DNA of 64,000 bases from Crambe crambe (lineage: Eukaryota > Porifera > Demospongiae > Poecilosclerida > Crambeidae), in NCBI GenBank assembly GCA_963924555.1, contig OZ004585.1:4973488-5037487 (forward strand), given 5' to 3'. The stretch's first letter is position 1; every line of letters begins with the position of its first letter. Under the pieces are notes generated by a model that was not told the DNA's origin, did no database searches, and saw only the letters and a program-made list of their open reading frames with translations. The translations under genes were made by a program, and so were the position numbers. Shown in pieces: positions 55,875 through 64,000 of the stretch.

Positions 55875-58800
55875 AAAGGAAAAAGCATTTCGTGAAATGA
55901 AAAAAGATGTAGGGATGACCACTGCTCAAAAAAAAGTAAGGAAACAAGAAGGATGGAAATGGATCAATCTTTGTTCTGTATATCCAGCCAACAATCCCTA
56001 CATATACGTCGGGTAGCTTCAGATTATAATGTAGTAATGTACGTATATGTAGGGATTGTTGGCTGGATATACAGAACAAAGATTGATCCCATTTCCATCC
56101 TTCTTGTTTCCTTACTTTTTTGAGCAGTGGTCATCCCTACATCTTTTTTCATTTCACGAAATGCTTTTTCCCTTACTTGTTCCTGGTCTTTTTTCCTCTC
56201 TTTTATGGTTTTAGCTATGTATAGAGTTCATTCTTCTATGTGTATGCAGGGATAGATGAAAGAAGAATAGTTCTCCAATAGTTCTCCAGCATACCAGCCC
56301 AATCATTATCAACGAGTCAAGGTGTTGTGTTATTGTTGAGCTATACTTGGAGGTCGAAGGAAGATACTGAAATAGAGTCTACCGTCGTGAATCTAAATCC
56401 CCGAGTCGATACAGTAGTCTATCATCATTATCTAGAGCTAGCTAGCTAGCTAGCTAGAGACAGCTGAGTAATATTATAATTTCGAATAATTGGATATCAA
56501 ATACATGCGCATGCGTATTATAGAAAAGATGGCTTCCTAATTGAACAAGTGAATGCAAAAAATTTCTTCGAAATAAAAATGTGAAGTAGGGATGCTATTA
56601 TAACTGCAGCTTCATTATGAAAACCAAGTACTGCAGCATCGAAGCAGTATGGCCCAAAAATCTAGCTGGAATATGTATTATAACTGCATGCAAGAGAGTG
56701 AACTTAGTGAAGTGACCCTTACCCATCATCAAGTACGAGATACTATTCCTACTTCACTCTCATGATCAAGGGCCAAGGGAGTGAAGTAGGAATAGTATCT
56801 TGTACTTGATGATGGGTAAGGGTCACTTCACTAAGTTCACTCTCTTGCATGCAGTTATAATACATATTCCAGCTAGATTTTTGGGCCATACTGCTTCGAT
56901 GCTGCAGTACTTGGTTTTCATAATGAAGCTGCAGTTATAATAGCATCCCTACTTCACATTTTTATTTCGAAGAAATTTTTTGCATTCACTTGTTTGCATT
57001 CTTTTTCTTTGTGATTATGAAAATTGATAGACACTAAAGGTATAGCTAATGCTTCCTTGATTGAACTAAATTTATTTAATGATTAAATTTTATAGTATTT
57101 CATTCTGTTCCGGGAGGAGAGTTTGAAGGATGATCATCTGCAGTGTAATGGAGTACTGAAAGGAGTGAACATTTTAAAAAGTGAACAGCATTAGCTAATT
57201 GTTACATATGTGATCACTGAAATAATTATTGAGATGGTACGTATGTCTTGCTTGAGGGAGGAGTATGGGGAGTTTATGCATTTGGTGTAGTGATCATAAT
57301 AGTGGATGCCATCAAATGGCCACATCCTGTGCAGGTGTTATAATTATGAGGAGAACTGCTATTAATTGCCCCACCCCTTTTATGAGGTAATATCGCAAAG
57401 ATTTTTTTCATACGAGGCTGCAGCACATTATAGATAGCCCAGCTAGATTTTAGGCTATCCCTACTTAACCTTTTTATTTTTTACGCTCACTTGTTTCTAT
57501 CCTTTTTCTTAGTGCTTGAAGTTGAATGAGGGAGGCTACAGTACAGTACTATACAAAGCCAGCTCTACATAAACCTCTTTTGTAGGTACATACAGTGTCT
57601 CTGGTTGAAGAATTTGTTTAGCTATTTAAGTTTTGTTGATGTAAAACTTTACAGCAACAGCAATGTAAATGACATGTACACGGCATGGTGAAGTGAGCTG
57701 ACTACACTACAGCCAAGTACTGGCTATAATGCTACTATAGGATGAGCATCTGTACTGTAATTCAGCAAGGAGTGACTGGAACATCATCAGATAATGAATG
57801 AAGACCTTGGCTATAGCTAAACTTAAGCTTACGTGGCTCCGCCCATAAGCCCCGCCCCCTTCAAAATGGCGTAGAAAGATTAGCAGCTGTGTTCCGAGTG
57901 CTATCGAATAGTGAAGTAGAGCCTTAGTCAAAACTAATAGCAAAAGATCAGCCTCTAGGTGCCGCTCTAACAGATGGCCAAAGCAGAATTTTGATGACTA
58001 TAGCCAGTAAGTCGGTACGTCGATCTTATTATTATTATTATTATCCTTATTATTGTTATTATTATGAGTGCAAAAAATTTCTTCTAAATAAAAAGGTTAA
58101 GTAGGGATAGCCTAAAATCTAGCTGGGCTATATAATGTACTGCAGCCTCGTATGAATACAATCCCTACATTTACATCCACTACCTATAGCTACCTATAGC
58201 AGTTGTAAAAGTAGGGATTGTATTCATAGGAGGCTGCAGTACATTATATAGCCCAGCTAGATTTTAGGCTATCCCTACTTAACCTTTTTATTTAGAAGAA
58301 ATTTTTTGCACTCACTTGTTTCTATCCTTTTTTCTTAGTTCTTGAAGTTGAATATTAGTTTGTGTATGTATAAAAGAATTGAGGGTGAGCACTGTAATTC
58401 AGCAAGGAGTGACTGGAACATCATCAGATAAGAATAAATAGCTAGCTAAACTTAAGAAGCTTACGTGGCTCCGCCCATAACCCCGCCCCCTACCGACATG
58501 CGCTTCAAAATGGCGTCGAAAGATTTAGCTAGTGTTCCGAGTGCTCGAATAGTGAAGTAGAGCCTTAGTCAAAACTAATAGCAAAAGATCAGCCTCTAGG
58601 TGCCGCTCTAACAGATGGCCAAAGCAGAATTTTGATGACTATAGCCAGTAAGCCGGTACGTCGATCTTATTATTATTATTATTATTATTATAAAGAAAAA
58701 GAACAAAAGTCAATTTTAGACATCGTTTTTTTCTCATGTTAGCGAATGAATTTTTGGTCTTTGAACATTCTCCTCTCTTCTTTGTAGATGTAATAATTCA

Positions 58801-59293
58801 CTGTAGCCTTTTGAGAACCTGTAGAGTAAGGGTAGAAGAGAAAGAAGAGTTTTTAGTTTATACAGTCTTATGACCTTTGACCCGCCATCCCTACTTAGAG
58901 AGTGCTAGCGCACTCTCTGATAAAGAAAAAGAACGAAAAGTCAATTTTAGAACTCGTTTTTTTCTTATGTTGGCGAATGAATTTTTGGCTTTTGAACATT
59001 CTCCTCTCTTCTTTGTAGATATAATAATTCACTGTAGCCTTCTGAGAACCTGGTAGAAGAGAAAGAAGAGTTTTTAGTTTATACTGTCCTATGGACTTTG
59101 ACCTGCCATCCCTACTTAGAGAGTGCTACCGCACTCTCTGATTAGTCGAGTGCTGTGCTCCGTAGTGTCTCCTTTTTCATCGACTCTTTCGAGGATCAAC
59201 GAGTAGAAAAGATCGTAGTTCGTAGAATTTGGAGTGGATTTATCCAGAAATCATAGCTGTAGCTTGAGTGGTTCGAGAAATATGGTTGTCTAA

Positions 59294-59331
<38 letters not shown>
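55875..59331 (+). mobile_element. Family C palindrome element, copy 2, interrupted by a nested composite
   Basis: The head palindrome is 55875-56180 and the body matches copy 1 up to CTTCCTAATTGA at 56544. The body resumes with ATTAGTCGAGTGCTG at about 59141 and ends with the AAGAATAATAAT microsatellite near 59331. Everything between is a foreign insertion. Comparison with copies 1 and 3, which read straight through CTAATTGAATTAGTCGAG, fixes the junction to the base. Confidence 0.8.
56546..59141 (+). mobile_element. Nested composite family A element (2,596 bp), precise A^T insertion
   Basis: Starts CAAGTGAATGC with a 449-base palindrome (56545-56993), then a body matching 34845-35866 including its solo arm (about 57413-57496), a TTA microsatellite, a second palindrome (58065-58319) with its own body, another microsatellite, and two 3' blocks (58691-58920 and 58921-59141) ending CTCTGA. 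The first and last bases are the 5' head start and 3' hairpin end of the family, so the whole chain seems to have inserted as one unit. The host family C sequence is restored exactly when it is removed, without target duplication. Confidence 0.75.
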
Positions 59332-59335
<4 letters not shown>

Positions 59336-60411
59336 GTAAGGAAAAAAGCATTTCGTGAAATGAAAAAAGCATTTCGTGAAATGAAAAAAGATGTAGGGAT
59401 GACCACTGCACAAAAAAGTAAGGAAACAAGAAGGATGGAATCTTTGTTCTGTATATCCAGCCAACAATCCCTACATATACGTCGGGTAGCTTCAGATTAT
59501 AGTGTAGTAATGTACATACATGTAGGGATTGTTGGCTGGATATACAGAACAAAGATTCCATCCTTCTTGTTTCCTTACTTTTTTGTGCAGTGGTCATCCC
59601 TACATCTTTTTTCATTTCACGAAATGCTTTTTCCCTTACTTGTTCCTGGTCTTTTTTTCCTCTCTTTTATGGTTTTAGCTATGTATAGAGTTCATTCTTC
59701 TATGTGTATGCAGGGACAGATGAAAGAAGAATAGTTCTCCAATAGCATACCAGCCCAATCACTATCAACGAGTCAAGGTGGAGGTAGAAGATGCTGAAAT
59801 AGAGTCTACCTTGTTGAATCTAAATCCCCGAGTCGATACAGTAGTCTATCATCATCATCATCATTATTCTAGCTACATATACCTATACCTAGCTAGCTAG
59901 CTAGAGGCAGCTGAATAATATTATAATTTCGAATAATTGGATATCAAATACATGCTCATGCGTATTATAGAAAAGATGGCTTCCTAATTGAATTAGTCGA
60001 GTGCTGTGCTCCTTAGTGTCTCCTTTTTCATCGACTCTTTCGAGGATCAACGAGTAGAAAAGATCGTAGTTCGTAGAATTTGGAGTGGATTTATCCATAA
60101 ATCATAGCTGTAGCTTGAGTGGTTCGAGAGATATGGTTGTCTAAGAAGAATAATAATAAGAAGAATAATAATAGAGAAGAAGAAGAATATAGCGATTTAC
60201 CTGCTTGCCGTATTTCTGAAACGGTAAGCTCCCTGGTCCTGAAACTTGGTCTGCACATTGTAGTAGGCTCTAGTAGGCTGGATAATCATTCACAGTAGCT
60301 TTTGTTAGGTCTAAGTGGGAGAACTAGAATTTCACTTTAGTATTAGTCTATAGGCGGCGCGCGCGGCCGTCCGAGTCATCCCTACATAGAGAGTGCTACC
60401 GCACTCTCTGA
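59332..60411 (+). mobile_element. Family C element, copy 3, with 3' block
   Basis: A palindrome at 59332-59643 (with a duplicated GCATTTCGTGAAATG on the left arm), the boundary motif, the body with CATGCTCATGCG in place of the NRF-1-like site, an AAG/TAA microsatellite, then one 240-base 3' block (60172-60411) beginning TAGAGAAGAAGAAG and ending with the AGAGAGTGCTACCGCACTCTCTGA hairpin. This is a complete head-body-microsatellite-tail unit. Confidence 0.75.
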
Positions 60412-60424
60412 TAATAATAATAAT

Positions 60425-61770
60425 AAGGGAAAAAGTATTTCGTGAAATGAAAAAAAGATGTAGGGATGACCACTGCTCAAAAAAGTAAGGAAACAAGAAG
60501 GATGGAAATGGGATCAATCTTTGTTCTGTATATCCAGCCAACAATCCCTACATATACGTCGGGTAACTTCAGATTATAGTGTAGTAATATACGTATATGT
60601 AGGGATTGTTGGCTGGATATACAGAACAAAGATTGATCCCATTTCCATCCTTCTTGTTTCCTTACTTTTTTGAGCAGTGGTCATCCCTACATCTTTTTTT
60701 CATTTCACGAAATGCTTTTTCCTTTACTTGTTCCTGGTCTTTTTTCCTCTCTTTTATGGTTTTAGCTATGATTAGAGTTCATTCTTCTATGTGTATGCAG
60801 GGACAGATGAAAGAAGTTCTCCAATAGTTCTCCAGTACCAGCCCAATCATTATCGAGTCAAGTTGTTGTGTTGTTGAGCCATACTTGGAGGTCGAAGATG
60901 TTGAAATAGAGTCTACCGTCGTGAATCTAAATCCCCGAATCGATACAGTAGTCTATCGTCATCATTATCCAGAGCTAGAGCTAGCTAGCTAGCTAGCTAG
61001 AGACAGCTGAGTAATATTATAATGTCGAATAATTGGATATTCAAATACATGCGCATGCGTATTATAGAAAAGATGGCTTCCTAATCGAATTAGTCGAGTG
61101 CTGTGCTCCATAGTGTCTCCTTTTTCATCGACTCTTTCGAGGATCAACGAGTAGAAAAGATCGTAGTTGGTAGAATTTGGAGTGGATTTGTCCAGAAATC
61201 ATGGCTGTAGCTTGAGTGGTTCGAGAGATATGGTTGTCTAAGAAGAAGAAGAAGAATATATAATAATAATAATAGAGAAGAAGAAGAATATAGCGATTTA
61301 CCTGCTTGCCGTATTTCTGAAACGGTAAGCTCCCTGATCCTGAAACTTGGTCTGCACATTGTAGTAGGCTCTAGTAGGCTGGATAATCATTCACAGTAGC
61401 TTTTGTTAGGTCTAAGTGGGGGAACTAGAATTTCATTTTTGTATTAGTCTATAGGCGGTGCGCGCGGCCGTCCGAGTCATCCCTACATAGAGAGTGCTAC
61501 TGCACTCTCTGATAATAATAAATAATAATAATAGAGAAGAAGAAGAATCCAGCGATTTACCTGCTTGCCGTATTTCTGAAATGGTAAGCTCCCTGGTCCT
61601 GAAACTTGGTCTGCACATTGTAGTAGGCTCTAGTAGGCTGGATAATCATTCACAGTAGCTTTTGTTAGGTCTAAGTGGGGGAACTAGAATTTCACTTTTG
61701 TATTAGTCTATAGGCGGCGCACGCGGCCGTCGAGTCATCCCTACATAGAGAGTGCTACCGCACTCTCTGA
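60425..61770 (+). mobile_element. Family C element, copy 4, with two 3' blocks
   Basis: A palindrome at 60425-60731, a body with ACATGCGCATGCGTATTATAG (about 61048), an AAGAAG/TAA microsatellite, and 3' blocks at 61273-61512 and 61532-61770. The blocks contain CCTGCTTGCCGTATTTCTGAA and GGCGGCGCGCGCGGCCGTC-like GC-rich stretches before the terminal hairpin and do not match the family A 3' blocks outside the CATCCCTACwTAGAGAGTGC end. Confidence 0.75.
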
Positions 61771-61900
61771 TAATGTACGAGTGATCGGCGCGCGTGCATG
61801 CAGTGAGCTGCCGGATTCTGAATTCACGTGATCCCCGGAATTATCAACACCGCTATAAATTTACGTTGCCATTCATGCACATTACCGCACGGAGCAATAA

Positions 61901-62248
61901 CATAGGCGTAGGAAGATGATTTAGAGCATGGGGGCACCAATCACATGTAATAAGAGGGTTTCATCTAGGAATTTCACCTTGGGAGCCGGGGGAAGCTCAC
62001 CGATCACATGGCCATAGGCCAACAGCGAGCTGGGGGAGGGTGCGGTAGGGAGATGTGCCCCCCTCCTGCAAAGCCAAAAATGCTTAATACTCCCCTTTGT
62101 AACAACCTGTGGTCACCAAGGGAGTAGCCTATACCTGCAGTCAGAATGAGTATAGTTGGTAGCTCAGAGGGCATGGGGGCCAGGCCCCCATGAATAAAAG
62201 AGCATGGGGGCCATGGCCCCCATGGCCGCCATGCTTCCTATGCCTATG
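61901..62248. mobile_element. MITE with CATAGGCGTAGGAAG ends and AATAA target duplication
   Basis: The left end CATAGGCGTAGGAAG and right end CTTCCTATGCCTATG are inverted repeats. AATAA flanks both sides (61896-61900 and 62249-62253). Near the right end, GC-rich palindromes (CATGGGGGCCAGGCCCCCATG and CATGGGGGCCATGGCCCCCATG) form strong hairpins. No coding content. Confidence 0.75.
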
Positions 62249-62640
62249 AATAATATATGTAACTCAGCAAATAAACAAACACTACGGCTACAAGAAGAAT
62301 CTGAAAGTGAAAGCAAACAATAGCTAGTTTTTCTGAACTCTGTTATACTTATCAATCATCATTATCTTCTAATTTTACTTATGTTTAATTTTACGTTTCG
62401 GTATAGAAGAGTATTATCATCTTTAGGTCCTTTTCTCTGCTCCTCTACAATTTCCTCAGACTTGCCCACACACACTACTTATTACACACAGTGCTGGTGT
62501 GTTCTCAACAAATTGTTGAACTGAGGGATTTTCATTCATTCTTCCCTCTGACTTTGCTGTCCAAAGAAGCCTTCAACAGGATCTTGGCACAGTCTGTTAG
62601 CTACTCAGGAATAACTTAACACCTGGAATGGTGAAAACAT
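62249..62640. other. Spacer without recognised features
   Basis: AT-rich, with no gene or repeat recognised. Confidence 0.3.
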
Positions 62641-63176
62641 AAGGGAAAAAGCATTTCATGAAATGAAAAAAGATGTAGGGATGACCACTGCTCAAAAAAG
62701 TAAGGAAACAAGAAGGATGGAAATGGGATCAATCTTTGTTCTGTATAGCTATCCAGCCAACAATCATTACTACACTATAATCCTGAAGCTACCCGACGTA
62801 TATGTAGGGATTGTTGGCTGGATATACAGAACAAAGATTCCTTACTTTTTTGAGCAGTGGTCATCCCTACATCTTTTTTCATTTCATGAAATGCTTTTTT
62901 CCTTACTTGTTCCTGGTCTTTTTTCCTATCTTTTATGGTTTTAGCTATGTATAGAGTTCATTCTTCTATGTGTATGCAGGGACAGATGAAAGAAGAATAG
63001 CATACCAGCCCAATCATTATCAACGAGTCAAGGTGTTGTGTTATTGTTGAGCTATACTTGGAGGTCAAAGATGCTGAAATAGAGTCTATCGGTAGATGGA
63101 TTGGTGAATCTAAATCCCCGAGTTGATACAGTAGTCTATCATCATTATCTAGAGCTAGCTAGCTAGCTAGCTAGAT
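62641..63176 (+). mobile_element. Family C element, copy 5, 3' truncated
   Basis: A palindrome at 62641-62910 with an internal deletion (the right arm lacks TTCCATCCTTCTTGTTT), the boundary motif TCCTGGTCTTTTTTCC, and a body that stops in the GCTAGC repeat near 63176. The NRF-1-like part, the microsatellite and the 3' block are missing. Confidence 0.7.
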
Positions 63177-63486
63177 GGTATTACACGGTATGAAAACTGT
63201 GGAAGGACCCATTCGTTAGGACCCAAATGACGTCACCATAATTCATTTAACCCTCTAGCTATGTACTAGCTAGCGCTATAGCTACTACAGAATTATCGGA
63301 CTGTAGTTGGAGATCCAGCACGAAAATGCTGCTATGCATGATCATACCATCAAGAAACAACTACAGAACAAATCAAGAATAGGTAAGTAGGAATATCATC
63401 AGTAGATCATCAGCTGATGCAGCATAACGTCATAAATGCTGTAGCATTTATTATTGATTTTTAGAAAAAAGCATAGATTTATGTTC
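63177..63486. other. Spacer before the terminal tandem repeat
   Basis: No gene recognised. A CRE-like ATGACGTCACC occurs near 63228. Confidence 0.3.
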
Positions 63487-64000
63487 TTTCCCCCCTTGTA
63501 AACTGTTACTAGTAAACCACTGCAAACTCTTACTGCATCCATATACACTTCTCTATTTAATGCTAGAGAGCTGTTCGCCGTTTTATTTGGAGATTGGACT
63601 AAGGACCCGAGGGCATAGCTGTGGAATAGAATCATGTACGTTCTTACTGCATCTCACGTACACTTCTCTATTTAATGCTAAGGAACTGTTTGCCGTTCTA
63701 TCTGGAGATTGGACTAAGGACCCGAGGGCATAGCTGTGGAATAGAATCATGTACGTTCTTTTTTGTTACTAATAAACCACTGCAAACTGTTACTGCATCC
63801 TTGTACACTTTTCTATTTAATGCTAGGGAGCTGTTCACCGTTCTATTTGGAGATTGAACTAAGGACCCGAGTGCATAACAGTGGAATAGAATCATGTACG
63901 TTCTTCTTTTCTTATGAATTGTTACTAATAAACCACTGCAAACTGTTAATGCATCCATGTACACTTCTCTATTTATTGCTAGGGAGCTGTTCACCATTCT
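63487..64000 (+). repeat. Tandem repeat running off the window end
   Basis: TCTATTTAatGCTAgrGArCTGTT recurs at about 63553, 63671, 63813 and 63968, with GGAGATTGgACTAAGGACCCGAG and GTGGAATAGAATCATGTACG between. Unit length varies (about 118, 142 and 155 bases) because a segment with TACTAATAAACCACTGCAAACT is absent from one unit. It continues beyond base 64000. Confidence 0.75.

Noticed and set aside
30599-57943. A 78-codon minus-strand open frame (MLLVLTKALLHYS...) repeated at 30599, 31458, 35538 and 57707
   Set aside because: It lies antisense in the body of near-identical family A elements. The copies are too young for the open frame to show selection, and diverged copies lose it.
29943-62910. 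Open frames of 60-140 codons across the long palindromes
   Set aside because: Palindromic arms give matching frames on both strands; there is no known domain and frames change between copies.
19205-63176. Naming the palindrome elements as classical Helitrons
   Set aside because: The 3' end is hairpin plus GA rather than CTRR, the 5' end is a long palindrome rather than TC, and no Rep/helicase gene is present. Only Helitron-like behaviour is claimed.
63399-63997. Minus-strand open frames near the window end (MILFHSYALG, NSSLALNREVYMDA)
   Set aside because: They repeat with the tandem unit and show no independent coding evidence.

Overview
The window looks like a repeat-rich accessory region of a marine invertebrate nuclear genome, most likely a demosponge. 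The grounds are short introns with GT-AG (and one GC-AG) borders, an orphan immunoglobulin-like exon, AT-rich spacer, and multicopy invertebrate-type mobile gene families. I found no prokaryotic gene layout and no rRNA, tRNA or CRISPR. The species is inferred; no search was run.

Four systems account for most of the sequence. (1) Five broken copies (four substantial loci plus one relic) of a large unclassified gene superfamily at 1-4022 (+), 9173-10620 (-, relic), 23237-28559 (-), 37121-42180 (+) and 50010-54545 (+). Its members carry N-terminal Cys clusters where that end is visible, a central region with GDWH- or GGLHIEMA-type and (D/Q)xxHE motifs, a FEN/PIN-like nuclease-type module (EEAD, DTD, TGCD...G.GK), and a C-terminal CXC/CRC-type cysteine domain. 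(2) A ~6.5 kb DNA transposon at 8649-15196 with long inverted ends. It encodes a RING-finger protein resembling the N-terminal part of RAG1 (the N-RAG-TP type). The gene is inactivated by a stop codon, a 128 bp internal inversion and an expanded G run. (3) An apparently intact CACTA/CMC-type transposon at 42188-48842 with CACTG termini, a TA target duplication and two divergent multi-exon genes; it lies 8 bp past the stop codon of one superfamily member. (4) Many non-autonomous elements with a shared plan: a long palindrome of 260-450 bp at the 5' end, a promoter-like body, a TTA/TAA microsatellite, and a 3' block ending in a hairpin (AGAGAGTGCTASCGCACTCTCT then GA). They fill 19.2-21.8, 29.9-36.8 and 55.0-63.2 kb.

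Layout: 1-4.0 kb family A pseudogene; 4.1-4.7 kb two tRNA-derived SINE copies; 5.1-5.4 kb Ig exon; 7.0-8.3 kb small inverted-repeat elements; 8.6-15.2 kb N-RAG-type transposon with an older family A relic inside; 15.4-19.0 kb three MITEs with related CCGTA ends, one sitting inside a relic palindrome; 19.2-21.8 kb two family D palindrome elements; 23.2-28.6 kb family B copy 1; 29.9-36.8 kb palindrome-element array; 37.1-42.2 kb family B copy 2; 42.2-48.8 kb CACTA element; 50.0-54.5 kb family B copy 3; 55.0-63.2 kb a second, nested palindrome-element array; 63.5-64.0 kb tandem repeat running off the end.

The most informative event is the nested insertion at 56546-59141. A composite beginning with the 5' palindrome and ending with the 3' hairpin sits in a family C element, whose sequence resumes exactly on the far side without target duplication, at an A^T dinucleotide. 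That fits a rolling-circle (Helitron-like) mode of movement, although the 3' end is not the usual CTRR and no Rep/helicase gene is present here.
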